Of a stretch of 42,589 bases of DNA, positions 24,460-32,768 are shown piece by piece. Source of the DNA: Actinomycetes bacterium. GTDB lineage: Bacteria > Actinomycetota > Acidimicrobiia > Acidimicrobiales > Ilumatobacteraceae. The position numbers and the translations under genes are program-made. The stretch is from assembly GCA_025358125.1 (NCBI GenBank), contig JANYKS010000002.1, forward strand, positions 1 to 42,589. The letters are read 5' to 3'. Within the stretch, counting starts at the first letter, position 1. Each line of letters opens with the position of its first letter. The notes under the pieces are model-generated. The model was not told the origin of the DNA, made no database searches, and saw only the letters and a list, made by a program, of their open reading frames with translations.

Positions 24460-25275
24460 TCACTCGTTCGGTGCGACGAGGCGATCACGAAGGGCTGTGA
24501 TCGTCGCGTCGGAAACGCCGATACCGCCAACGAAATCGATCACAGACCCGTGTTCCTGGCGCAGTTCGGCGAGCAACGTGTGGATCACGCCCGGCGGCGA
24601 CGCGTAGTAGTGCTGCGGAGAATTTGCCATCCGTGCGGCCGCCTCGGGTGACTGCTCCATCGCCCATGCCCGCATCCGAACCATGCCCTCTTCGGTCTTG
24701 GCGTAGTCGGCCGCAATGTAGTTGTCGGGAACACCGAGGATCGAGAGGAGCAGCGTCGCGAGGAGGCCGGTGCGGTCCTTGCCGGCAGCGCAGTGGAACA
24801 CGAGCGGCGTCGCGTCGGCCGTGGCGATGATCCCGAGCGCGGAGGCCAACTTGTCCCCGCCGACGCGGAGCATGTCGCGGTAGGCCCACATCAAGAAGTC
24901 GTGGTCGGTGCCGAACTCGGGCACATCCTCGGCCTGCCATGTGCGGTCGAGCACCGGCAGATGATGGTAGGCGACGGCGTGCTGTTCGATCGGATAACGG
25001 CCACGCTCGTTGATCTCGCCGTCGGTGCGGAGATCGATCACCATCGACAAGCCCCGCTCACGCAGCGCGATCAGATCGTCAGCCGTCAATCGCTGCAATC
25101 CATCGGCCCGGTACACCATCCCCCACCTCGTGGTCCCGCCACAAGCCGGGTATCCGCCGAGATCGCGGAAGTTGTGCACGCCGTCGAGCGCAACGAGGCG
25201 ACGATCATCGGCCAGGACGCTCGACAGTTCGCTCGAGATTTCGTCGGCGGAGGATGGGGCTGGCTGTGCGTTCAC
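24460..25275 (-). CDS. Tyrosine-protein phosphatase (DSP/PtpB-like)
   Basis: Cysteine phosphatase with signature H-C-A-A-G-K-D-R-T-G (CX5R; catalytic Cys and Arg present), the Lys-Asp following Gly being typical of the lipid/protein-tyrosine phosphatase group that includes mycobacterial PtpB. N-terminal N-F-R-D-L-G-G-Y, then M-V-Y-R-A-D-G-L and V-I-D-L-R-T-D-G-E are further family marks. The frame is open for 31 codons upstream, but the GTG at 25275 is preceded by TACCGT at 8 nt and gives 271 aa, so it is preferred. No signal peptide; cytosolic, or exported by an unrecognised route. Confidence 0.9.
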   Translation of the reverse strand: MNAQPAPSSADEISSELSSVLADDRRLVALDGVHNFRDLGGYPACGGTTRWGMVYRADGLQRLTADDLIALRERGLSMVIDLRTDGEINERGRYPIEQHAVAYHHLPVLDRTWQAEDVPEFGTDHDFLMWAYRDMLRVGGDKLASALGIIATADATPLVFHCAAGKDRTGLLATLLLSILGVPDNYIAADYAKTEEGMVRMRAWAMEQSPEAAARMANSPQHYYASPPGVIHTLLAELRQEHGSVIDFVGGIGVSDATITALRDRLVAPNE

Positions 25276-25283
25276 GTCGATGG

Positions 25284-25289
25284 ACGGTA
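25284..25289 (-). promoter_or_regulatory. -10 box, leaderless tyrosine phosphatase
   Basis: TACCGT on the minus strand, 8 nt before the GTG at 25275. No well-spaced -35 element is obvious. Confidence 0.45.
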
Positions 25290-25723
<434 letters not shown>

Positions 25724-25729
25724 TAGCGT
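25724..25729 (+). promoter_or_regulatory. -10 box, leaderless 3-hydroxybutyryl-CoA dehydrogenase gene
   Basis: TAGCGT ends 8 nt before the ATG at 25738; no Shine-Dalgarno is present. Confidence 0.55.
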
Positions 25730-25737
25730 CTCGGGCC

Positions 25738-26595
25738 ATGAGTGAGATACGCGCCGTCGGCATCCTGGGTTCGGGAATCATGGGATCGGGGCTGGCCGAG
25801 GTTGCCGCGAGAGCCGGACACCCCGTCATCGTCCGGTCGCGGACCCAGGAAACGGCCGACGACATGATCGACTCGCTGGCCAAGAGCCTCGCCAAGCAGG
25901 TCAAGCGGGGCAAGCTCGATCAAGCCGAATGCGAGGCGATCCTCGCCCGAGTGAGCGCGACCGACGACCTCGGCGCGCTGGTCGACTGCGATCTCATCAT
26001 CGAGAGCGTCGTCGAGGACCTTGCCGTCAAGAAGAAACTGTTCGCCGAGCTCGATCAGATCGTCCAGCCGGACGCGATCTTCGCGACCAATACGAGCACC
26101 CTCGCGGTCGTGGACTTGGCAATGATGACCAAGCGCCCTGACAAGGTCTGCGGCATCCACTTCTTCAATCCCGCTCCGGCGATGGGGTTGGTCGAGATCG
26201 TTCGCCCGCTCACCGCTAGCGACGAAACGATCGCAACGGCCGCAGCCTTCGCGGCTGCGTGCGGCAAGGACGCGGTCGAAGTCAAGGACCAGGCCGGCTT
26301 CATCGTCAACGCGCTGCTGTTCCCCTACCTCAACAACGCGGTGCGGATGGCCGAGCAGGGAACCGCCAGCATCGCCGACATCGACACCGCGATGAAGGGC
26401 GGGTGCAACTTCCCGATGGGCCCGTTCGCGTTGCTCGACCTCGTCGGCATCGACACGTCGGTGGCGATTCTCGACGCGCTTTATGACGAATTCCGCGACC
26501 ACAACTACTCGGCCGTCCCGACGCTGCGGCGGATGGTCGCGGCTGGCCGGCTCGGCCGCAAGAGCGGCCGCGGGTTCTTCGACTACTCAACCTGA
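25738..26595 (+). CDS. 3-hydroxybutyryl-CoA dehydrogenase
   Basis: 285 aa, FadB2/PaaH-type: interconverts 3-hydroxybutyryl-CoA and acetoacetyl-CoA with NAD(P). Rossmann motif G-I-L-G-S-G-I-M-G-S-G-L at the N-terminus, N-T-S-T-L-A-V, G-I-H-F-F-N-P-A-P-A-M with the catalytic His, then V-E-I-V-R, D-Q-A-G-F-I-V-N-A-L and G-C-N-F-P-M-G-P-F-A-L-L-D. One of two genes here that could serve an ethylmalonyl-CoA route (with the mutase at 28662), but it could equally act in butyrate-type or polyhydroxybutyrate metabolism. Followed after 5 bp by aat. Confidence 0.95.
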   Translation: MSEIRAVGILGSGIMGSGLAEVAARAGHPVIVRSRTQETADDMIDSLAKSLAKQVKRGKLDQAECEAILARVSATDDLGALVDCDLIIESVVEDLAVKKKLFAELDQIVQPDAIFATNTSTLAVVDLAMMTKRPDKVCGIHFFNPAPAMGLVEIVRPLTASDETIATAAAFAAACGKDAVEVKDQAGFIVNALLFPYLNNAVRMAEQGTASIADIDTAMKGGCNFPMGPFALLDLVGIDTSVAILDALYDEFRDHNYSAVPTLRRMVAAGRLGRKSGRGFFDYST

Positions 26596-26600
26596 AAACC

Positions 26601-27308
26601 GTGTCTGGCGATGTTCGACAGGGCGTTCCCGTCGGGCATGCTTGGCTGGTGCGTTCATTCGACGTCGTCCCGACCGTTCCGTCGCGAACCAGATGGCGGC
26701 TTCCAGCAGCGCATCTCGCGGACGCACAGGGGCTCGTCGGCGTCGGCGCCGACCTCGAGCCGGGCACGCTGCTCGCGGCGTATCGCAGTGGGCTGTTCCC
26801 GATGCCGATGGCACACCGCGACATCGGCTGGTGGTCCCCCAATCCGCGCGGCATCCTGCCCCTCGACGGCCTCCGGCTCGCGAAATCACTGCGTCAGAGC
26901 TGCCGCAAGTACACCGTCCGCTTCAACACCCGCTTTCGGGAGGTGATGAGCCGCTGCGGCGATCCACGGCGACCGAACGGCTGGATCAGCGAGGCGTTCA
27001 TCGATGCCTACGACACGCTCCACCACCTCGGCTGGGCCCACAGCGTCGAGACCTTCGACGAATCCGGAGCACTCGTCGGGGGTCTCTACGGCGTCAAGAT
27101 CGACGGATTCTTCGCCGGCGAGAGCATGTTCTCAGCGGCCCGCGACGCATCCAAGGTGGCACTCGTCGCGCTCGTGGAGCAACTCAATGCCGACGGGGCG
27201 CGCCTGCTCGACGTGCAGTGGGCGACACCGCATCTCGTATCGCTCGGAGCGATCGACGTGCCCCGCGATCACTACCTCCGCCTGCTCGACGCAGCTCTGT
27301 CGAGCTGA
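26601..27308 (+). CDS. aat: Leucyl/phenylalanyl-tRNA-protein transferase
   Basis: Adds Leu or Phe to proteins with N-terminal Arg or Lys, marking them for ClpS/ClpAP-type degradation (bacterial N-end rule). Family marks: G-L-V-G-V-G-A-D-L-E-P-G-T-L-L-A-A-Y-R-S-G-L-F-P-M, then W-W-S-P-N-P-R-G-I-L-P-L, G-W-I-S-E-A-F-I-D-A-Y, H-S-V-E-T-F and G-G-L-Y-G-V-K-I-D-G-F-F-A-G-E-S-M-F. GTG at 26601 is 5 bp after the previous stop; an in-frame GTG at 26649 is an alternative start closer to the family N-terminus. The stop is followed by a strong hairpin. Confidence 0.95.
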   Translation: MSGDVRQGVPVGHAWLVRSFDVVPTVPSRTRWRLPAAHLADAQGLVGVGADLEPGTLLAAYRSGLFPMPMAHRDIGWWSPNPRGILPLDGLRLAKSLRQSCRKYTVRFNTRFREVMSRCGDPRRPNGWISEAFIDAYDTLHHLGWAHSVETFDESGALVGGLYGVKIDGFFAGESMFSAARDASKVALVALVEQLNADGARLLDVQWATPHLVSLGAIDVPRDHYLRLLDAALSS

Positions 27309-27342
27309 TGCACTGGTTCGCGGATCTGAAGAAAAATGGACC

Positions 27343-27380
27343 ATCGGTGTCGGTGCCTTCCGCCACCACCGACACCGATG
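27343..27380 (+). terminator. 14-bp perfect hairpin after aat
   Basis: CATCGGTGTCGGTG (27343-27356) and CACCGACACCGATG (27367-27380) pair perfectly around a 10-nt loop, 35 bp after the aat stop. No T-run follows. Very likely an intrinsic terminator of the U-less actinobacterial type, although a regulatory hairpin ahead of the metalloprotease gene is possible. Confidence 0.75.
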
Positions 27381-27418
27381 AATCCGTTGGGAATGGGTTC
27401 CGCCCCACCAGCCCGACG

Positions 27419-28651
27419 ATGCATGTCCCGCCTCTACATCGTGCTGGAAGATTCATCGGTCGGGCGTGTGGGCGACTTGAGCAGATCTTGCACAACAATT
27501 TTTGGCGCGCCGTCGCCGCCGCGCTCTTCGCTGGCGTATCGGGGTGCGCGACTGATTCGGCGTATCCACCGTCGACCTCCACGGTCGAGCGCCCTGCCGG
27601 ACTGCAGTTGATCCTCGATCATCGTCGGGCCCCGACCAACGATCTGATCGAAGTGTTCATCTGCGACGTTTCGCTGCCGACCAGCGACCCGCTTTTCGGC
27701 GACCTGCCGCTGCGCCTGCCGCTGACCGCCACGACGGTCGCGACCGAGCTCGACGACAATGTACGGCCGTTTTTCGAGGCGTTGTCCCACGGGCTCTATC
27801 ACCCCCGGTTCATGGCCGGCTCGACGTTGCGGATCACCGCGACCGAGACCCACGCCGACTGCGTCGAGCGGGCGCTCGACGCCAGCAACCCCGCCGCCGG
27901 GGCGGTTCTCGTCGTCGCCACCGCCGAGAACCTGGCATCGGAACCTGGCGGCTGGGGCCGCCCCGGCTCGCCATGCGCGGTCGACTTCTGCCCGGCTGCC
28001 ACGACCCGTCGCGCGGTCTACGTCGGCGCGTCCGACTTCCATCCCGACAACGGGCCGGTACCGCTGCTCGATCTGATCGAGCACGAACTCGGCCACACGC
28101 TCGATCTGCCCCACAGCGGTGACCCCGGCGTGAATCAGCACGCCAGCGCACTCGACATGATGAGCAACAGCGCCGCACCGCGAGACGCACAGCCTCGCCG
28201 TCGAAACGCCCAGGACACGATCGCGATCGACCGGGCCGCGCTCGGCTGGTTGCCGGCGAGCGACATAAGGGTCGCATCGCCCGGCGGAGACGTCTTCGAT
28301 CTCGCCGCCTCGACCGGGCCGGCCGGTCTGCGGCTGCTCGTCCTCCCAGTCGATCGGTTCGCGTTTCTGACGGTGGAGTATCTGCGGGCCGACGGGTTCG
28401 ACGATTTCCTTCCTGCCGGCGGAATCGCCGTGCACCGGATCGATCAGTCGGGCGCTGCATGCGGGCGATCCTCCGCCGGTGAAGGTTTGTGTACCGGCAT
28501 CGATCGGGTCCAGACGACGCTCGGCAGCCCTTCGCCGCACCTCGAACTGCTCAACAGATCCGGGGCATCGTGGGTCCTCGACGGGTGGACGGTCACCGTT
28601 CACGGCATCGGCACGACGGCTCAGGTGGAAGTGCGCCCCACTCAGCGATAA
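27419..28651 (+). CDS. Secreted metzincin-type zinc metalloprotease lipoprotein
   Basis: Extracellular protease candidate. A hydrophobic segment ending V-S-G-C is a lipobox, so it is probably lipid-anchored outside the membrane. The zinc site H-E-L-G-H-T-L-D-L-P-H fits HExxHxxxxxH, with Asp where metzincins usually have Gly, and a Met-turn D-M-M-S-N follows about 30 residues later. The C-terminal ~130 residues look like a beta-rich accessory domain. Start is uncertain: ATG 27419 is used because the frame's earlier ATG (27308) lies before the hairpin. A TTG at 27488 would give an ideal short signal peptide (H-N-N-F-W-R then hydrophobic). Specific substrate unknown. Confidence 0.75.
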   Translation: MHVPPLHRAGRFIGRACGRLEQILHNNFWRAVAAALFAGVSGCATDSAYPPSTSTVERPAGLQLILDHRRAPTNDLIEVFICDVSLPTSDPLFGDLPLRLPLTATTVATELDDNVRPFFEALSHGLYHPRFMAGSTLRITATETHADCVERALDASNPAAGAVLVVATAENLASEPGGWGRPGSPCAVDFCPAATTRRAVYVGASDFHPDNGPVPLLDLIEHELGHTLDLPHSGDPGVNQHASALDMMSNSAAPRDAQPRRRNAQDTIAIDRAALGWLPASDIRVASPGGDVFDLAASTGPAGLRLLVLPVDRFAFLTVEYLRADGFDDFLPAGGIAVHRIDQSGAACGRSSAGEGLCTGIDRVQTTLGSPSPHLELLNRSGASWVLDGWTVTVHGIGTTAQVEVRPTQR

Positions 28652-28661
28652 CACTTGCGGG

Positions 28662-30635
28662 ATGAACGACAGCCGACGCGACGCTGTAGGCCGCGACGAA
28701 CCGTGGATGATGCGCACGTATTCGGGTCATTCGACGGCTCGGGCATCGAACGAGCTGTACCGAACCAACCTCGCCAAGGGCCAAACGGGGCTCTCGATCG
28801 CGTTCGATCTGCCGACCCAGACCGGCTACGACCCGGACCACGAACTGGCCAGGGGCGAGGTCGGCAAGGTCGGCGTACCGGTCGTCCATCTCGGCCACAT
28901 GCGCACCTTGTTGGACTCGATCCCGCCGGGGCAGATGAACACCTCGATGACGATCAACGCGACGGCAGCATGGCTGCTCGCCCTGTACGTCGCGAACGCC
29001 GAGGAGCAGGGAGTGCCGTCGGCCGCGCTGCGCGGCACGACCCAGAACGACATCGTCAAGGAGTATCTCAGCCGCGGCACCTACATCTTCCCACCAGAGG
29101 CGTCGCGGCGGCTGATCGTCGACATGGTGGCGTGGTGCGCGCAAAACGCTCCGAAATGGAACGCGACCAACGTTTGCTCGTATCACCTCCAAGAGGCCGG
29201 AGCGACGCCGGTGCAGGAGATCGCGTACTCGCTGGCAACCGCCGTCGGCGTGCTCGACGCCGTGCGCGACAGCGGCCAGGTCGAGCCAGAGCAGTTCGCG
29301 CAGGTTTTCGGCTCGATCTCGTTCTTCGTCAACGCGGGCATCCGCTTCATCGAAGAGATCTGCAAACTCCGCGCGTTCACCGAGTTGTGGAACCAGATCG
29401 GAATCGAGCGCTACGGCGTCACCGACGTCAAGGCAAGGCGGTTCCGCTACGGCGTGCAGGTCAACTCGCTCGGGCTGACCGAAGCACAGCCGGAGAACAA
29501 CGTGCAGCGGATCGTGCTCGAGATGCTCGCCGTCACGCTGTCGAAGAAGGCGAGGGCGCGCAGCGTGCAGCTGCCGGCGTGGAACGAGGCGCTCGGGCTT
29601 CCCCGGCCGTGGGATCAGCAGTGGTCGTTGCGGATGCAACAGGTGCTCGCATTCGAGACCGACCTGCTCGAGTACGCCGACATCTTCGACGGTTCGACGG
29701 TGATAGAGGCCAAGACCGCCGAGCTGCGTGAGGCGGCATGGCAGGAGCTGAACGACGTGCTCGCGCTCGGCGGCGCATTCGAAGCGGTCGATGAGCTGAA
29801 GGGCCGACTCGTGCGTTCGATGGCCGAGCGGACGCGACGGATCGAATCCGGAGCGCAGCCCGTCGTCGGCGTCAACCGGTTCACCGAGACCGCCGATAGT
29901 CCGCTCGGCTGCGACGGCAACATCCTCATCGTCGACCCTGCGGTCGAGCAGGAGGCGATCGACGACGTGCGCAAATGGCGCGCTCATCGCGACGACGCAG
30001 CGGTCGCCGCGGCCCTGCTCGCACTCAGAACCGCGGCGAAGTCCGACGAGAACATCATGGGTCCGTCGATCCAGCTCGCTCGGGCAGGCGGCACCACGGG
30101 GGAATGGGCTGAAGAGTTGCGGTCCGTGTTCGGCGAGTACCGTGCGCCGACGGGCGTCGCCGCTGCCGTCGGGCATCGCAGCAACGAGTTGGCCGCAGTT
30201 GTCGAATACGTGCGCTCGATGCCGGGTGGGCCGCCGAGGTTCCTCGTCGCCAAGCCCGGTCTCGACGGCCACTCGAACGGCGCCGAGCAGATCGCCGTCG
30301 CTGCCCGCGATGCCGGGATGGAAGTCATCTACAGCGGCATCCGGCTCACTCCGGAGCAGATCGCAGCGTCCGCGCGAGACGAGGATCCCGACGTGATCGG
30401 GTTGTCGATCCTGAGCGGCTCGCACCTCGCGCTCGTACCCGACGTCTTGAAGTGTCTCGCCGATGTCGGCGTCGATACGCCCGTCGTTCTCGGCGGAATC
30501 ATCCCCGAGCAGGACCGCGCCGGGCTTGCGGCCATGGGCGTGGCCCGTGTGTACACGCCCAAGGACTACGAACTCGGTCGGATCATGGGCGACATCGCCG
30601 AACTCGCAACCCGTCATCGCAACGGCGAGATCTAG
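28662..30635 (+). CDS. ecm: Ethylmalonyl-CoA mutase, B12-dependent (MeaA-like)
   Basis: 657 aa. Adenosylcobalamin carbon-skeleton mutase converting (2R)-ethylmalonyl-CoA to methylsuccinyl-CoA in the ethylmalonyl-CoA pathway. The catalytic barrel covers ~1-500, with R-T-Y-S-G-H-S-T-A, then G-L-S-I-A-F-D-L-P-T-Q-T-G-Y-D-P-D-H and M-N-T-S-M-T-I-N-A-T-A. The B12 domain (~525-650) has K-P-G-L-D-G-H-S-N-G (base-off His), L-S-G-S-H and G-G-I-I-P. The D-P-D-H barrel segment favours Ecm/MeaA over methylmalonyl-CoA mutase large subunit, by memory of family sequences. The diagnostic partner, crotonyl-CoA carboxylase/reductase, is not in the window. ATG 28662 chosen because earlier frame lies in the protease gene. 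Confidence 0.85.
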   Translation: MNDSRRDAVGRDEPWMMRTYSGHSTARASNELYRTNLAKGQTGLSIAFDLPTQTGYDPDHELARGEVGKVGVPVVHLGHMRTLLDSIPPGQMNTSMTINATAAWLLALYVANAEEQGVPSAALRGTTQNDIVKEYLSRGTYIFPPEASRRLIVDMVAWCAQNAPKWNATNVCSYHLQEAGATPVQEIAYSLATAVGVLDAVRDSGQVEPEQFAQVFGSISFFVNAGIRFIEEICKLRAFTELWNQIGIERYGVTDVKARRFRYGVQVNSLGLTEAQPENNVQRIVLEMLAVTLSKKARARSVQLPAWNEALGLPRPWDQQWSLRMQQVLAFETDLLEYADIFDGSTVIEAKTAELREAAWQELNDVLALGGAFEAVDELKGRLVRSMAERTRRIESGAQPVVGVNRFTETADSPLGCDGNILIVDPAVEQEAIDDVRKWRAHRDDAAVAAALLALRTAAKSDENIMGPSIQLARAGGTTGEWAEELRSVFGEYRAPTGVAAAVGHRSNELAAVVEYVRSMPGGPPRFLVAKPGLDGHSNGAEQIAVAARDAGMEVIYSGIRLTPEQIAASARDEDPDVIGLSILSGSHLALVPDVLKCLADVGVDTPVVLGGIIPEQDRAGLAAMGVARVYTPKDYELGRIMGDIAELATRHRNGEI

Positions 30636-30639
30636 CCGC

Positions 30640-30679
30640 GATATCGCCGCTATCTCGCAGATATCGCCGCAATCTCGCA
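30640..30679. repeat. 20-bp tandem duplication at convergent ends
   Basis: GATATCGCCGC(T/A)ATCTCGCA is repeated head to tail (30640-30659, 30660-30679) with one mismatch, starting 4 bp after the mutase stop and facing the LysM gene end. A short palindrome GCGATATCGC lies at the first junction. Confidence 0.9.
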
Positions 30680-30697
30680 GGTGTCCGGTCGACGGAC

Positions 30698-31069
30698 CTA
30701 CGGCGTCGGGGTGGGGGCAGTCGTGGCGACCGGAGCCGTCGAGGTTGTCGTCTCGCCCGGCTGGGGAATCTTCAACTTCTGGCCGGCCTGGATGCTGTCG
30801 GGCTTGGTGATGTTGTTGTAGGCAGCGAGCTCTGCTGTGGAGATGCCGAACATCTGAGCGATCTTGAACAGCGAATCGCCCCGTTTGATGACATAGGAAC
30901 TCGGGATCGTGGTGGTCGTCGGCGGCATCGTGGTAGTCGTCGTCGTGGTCACGATAGGCGGCAGCGTGTCGGCGCCTTTCGCGCCATCGGAGCCACAGCC
31001 GCCAAGCGCGCCCCCGACCATCAGAGCCATCACGGCCATCAGACAGCCGACGCGTGTGGAGTACTTCAT
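30698..31069 (-). CDS. LysM-domain lipoprotein
   Basis: 123 aa. Signal segment M-K-Y-S-T-R-V-G-C-L-M-A-V-M-A-L-M-V-G-G and lipobox A-L-G-G-C give a lipid-anchored surface protein. A Thr/Pro-rich linker (T-T-T-T-T-T-T-M-P-P) precedes one LysM domain (about 56-99: Y-V-I-K-R-G-D-S-L-F-K-I-A-Q to L-K-I-P), which binds peptidoglycan GlcNAc chains. A second Thr/Pro tail ends the protein. An ATG three codons earlier is in frame, but TAGCAT overlaps it and sits 7 nt before the chosen ATG. Confidence 0.88.
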   Translation of the reverse strand: MKYSTRVGCLMAVMALMVGGALGGCGSDGAKGADTLPPIVTTTTTTTMPPTTTTIPSSYVIKRGDSLFKIAQMFGISTAELAAYNNITKPDSIQAGQKLKIPQPGETTTSTAPVATTAPTPTP

Positions 31070-31076
31070 CTCGTGC

Positions 31077-31092
31077 ATGCTACGCGTAGATT
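31077..31092. promoter_or_regulatory. Face-to-back divergent -10 boxes in a 29-bp gap
   Basis: Minus strand TAGCAT (31082-31077) is 7 nt before the LysM-lipoprotein ATG. Plus strand TAGATT (31087-31092) is 6 nt before the hydrolase GTG at 31099. The two -10 boxes are separated by 4 bp, so polymerase at one should block the other. Confidence 0.6.
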
Positions 31093-31098
31093 CATTCC

Positions 31099-32034
31099 GT
31101 GGAACGAACGGCGGACCCCGATCTCATCCTCGGTGAATATCCCGGCGCGGTGGCTCCCGAACGCGAATACATGGTCCCCGCCGGCCAGGTGAACATCGCC
31201 GTCCACGAGTGGGGCAGCGCTGGCGCCGCTCCGCTGTTCCTCGTCCACGGCGGATTCGATTTTGCCCGCACCTACGACGTGTTCGCTCCTCTCCTGGCAG
31301 CAGCCGGCTGGCGCGTGATCGGCTGGGACCAGCGCGGCCATGGCGACAGCGATCAGACCGAGCTGTACTCATGGGACGGCGACATGCGCGACGCGATGGC
31401 GGTGATGGACTCTGTCACGAGCCGCCCGGCCCCCGCAATCGGTCATTCCAAGGGCGGCGCGCTGATGATCCAGCTCGCTGACGCGCAGCCGTTCCGCTTC
31501 AGCCATCTCATCAACATCGACGGCATCCCCAACAAGCGGCCCCTCCCCGATGTGTCCGATCATGAACGCACCCGGATGATGGTCGGCGATGTCGAGAACT
31601 GGCTCGATCTGCGTCGCAAGGTCGTGTCCGCTGAACGCCGGCCGGGGACACTCGTCGATCTCGCTCGTCGGCGAGGCAGGATGAACCCGCGGTTGTCGCT
31701 CGAGTGGTTGCAGCACCTCGTCACCGTCGGCGCCCGTCACGACCCCGACGGTTGGCGCTGGAAGATCGATCCGTCGATGCGGTTCGGTGGGTTCGGACCA
31801 TGGCGGCCGGAATGGACCACCACCCGCCTGCCCGGTTTGGCGATGCCATTCCTCGGCATCCTCGCCGGCGTGCAAGAGGTCATGGGCTTCGGCACGCTGC
31901 TGCATCATGTCACCCCGTTCCTGGCGGAGGGTTCGCGCTGCGAGGTGCTCGACGACGCCGGTCACTTCCTGCACATCGAGCAGCCCGACCTGGTGTCGAC
32001 GATGGTGCTCGACTTCCTCGGCGACAACGGATGA
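31099..32034 (+). CDS. Alpha/beta hydrolase
   Basis: 311 aa. Oxyanion region F-L-V-H-G-G-F-D (about 52-59), W-D-Q-R-G-H-G-D-S-D, nucleophile elbow I-G-H-S-K-G-G with Ser117, and a late D-D-A-G-H-F-L-H-I-E with catalytic His. So the triad appears complete. Esterase, epoxide-hydrolase-like or other activity cannot be told apart. Leaderless GTG start. The stop overlaps the next gene's ATG by 4 bp (ATGA). Confidence 0.9.
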   Translation: MERTADPDLILGEYPGAVAPEREYMVPAGQVNIAVHEWGSAGAAPLFLVHGGFDFARTYDVFAPLLAAAGWRVIGWDQRGHGDSDQTELYSWDGDMRDAMAVMDSVTSRPAPAIGHSKGGALMIQLADAQPFRFSHLINIDGIPNKRPLPDVSDHERTRMMVGDVENWLDLRRKVVSAERRPGTLVDLARRRGRMNPRLSLEWLQHLVTVGARHDPDGWRWKIDPSMRFGGFGPWRPEWTTTRLPGLAMPFLGILAGVQEVMGFGTLLHHVTPFLAEGSRCEVLDDAGHFLHIEQPDLVSTMVLDFLGDNG

Positions 32035-32684
32035 GCCGGGTCACCATGCTCCAGCACGGCAAGGTGGCGCTCGCCCTGCATCATCTCCGCGAAGGCGACG
32101 GCCGCCCCCTGTTGTTGCTGCATGGCCTCGGCGATCAGGCTCCTGTGGTCATTCCGTCGTGGTGCGACGCATGGAGGGGCCCGGTTGCCGCTCTCGATTT
32201 CACCGGCCACGGACAGTCGACGATACCTCGTGGAGGCGGCTACAGCGCCGAGGTGTTGCTCGCCGACGCCGACATCGCCCTGGCCGAGCTCGGCCCGCTC
32301 ACCGTCGTCGGCCGGGGCCTCGGAGCATACGTCGCGTTGCAGCTCGCGGGTGGTAGAGCCACCGAGGTGCGTGGCGCCGTTCTCGCCGACGGTCCGGGTC
32401 TCACGGGTGGCGCGGTGCAGCCGACGTCGCCGAGCTTCGTCGCGCTCGCACCCCGCTCGGCCCCGCCCGACCCGTACGCGATGTACGAGATGTCACACGA
32501 TCTGCGCCCACCAGACTACGCGACGCTCTTCGCGAGAATGGCGGTCGAGCGGTCCGGGCTCGAGCAGCCGATCACCGTCTCGGCTGTCATCAGGCCACCG
32601 TGGCTGTCCGCCGTCGCCGACCAGGTCGGGGTTGTCCAAGCGTCGATCAGAGACGCTCTGCGCGCCTACGAGGTCATCGATTGA
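32031..32684 (+). CDS. Alpha/beta-hydrolase-fold protein lacking catalytic residues
   Basis: 217 aa. Keeps the fold's early marks, L-L-L-L-H-G-L-G-D and D-F-T-G-H-G-Q-S, but the nucleophile elbow reads V-G-R-G-L-G (Gly96 in place of Ser). No C-terminal His segment is present. It is shorter than active relatives by 60-90 residues. Translationally coupled to the intact hydrolase upstream, so it may be a regulatory or partner subunit, or a decaying paralogue. The frame is open further upstream but only inside the previous gene; ATG 32031 is fixed by the overlap. Confidence 0.82.
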   Translation: MSRVTMLQHGKVALALHHLREGDGRPLLLLHGLGDQAPVVIPSWCDAWRGPVAALDFTGHGQSTIPRGGGYSAEVLLADADIALAELGPLTVVGRGLGAYVALQLAGGRATEVRGAVLADGPGLTGGAVQPTSPSFVALAPRSAPPDPYAMYEMSHDLRPPDYATLFARMAVERSGLEQPITVSAVIRPPWLSAVADQVGVVQASIRDALRAYEVID

Positions 32685-32716
32685 CCGGGTTCGGCGAGAG
32701 CAAGTCCGAGAGGTTG

Positions 32717-32749
32717 CGCTCCAGCGCCCCGTCTCCGTGCACTGGAGCG
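32717..32749. terminator. Hairpin between convergent genes
   Basis: CGCTCCAG (32717-32724) and CTGGAGCG (32742-32749) form an 8-bp stem with a 17-nt loop in the 84-bp gap between the hydrolase-fold gene and the convergent polyprenyl synthase gene. Possible bidirectional terminator; the large loop makes it moderate. Confidence 0.45.
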
Positions 32750-32768
32750 GCATTTCGCGAAGGTCGGG

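Noticed and set aside
28593..30617. 674-codon minus-strand frame opposite the mutase
   Set aside because: The plus strand encodes a fully conserved B12 mutase; the reverse frame shows no recognisable motif.
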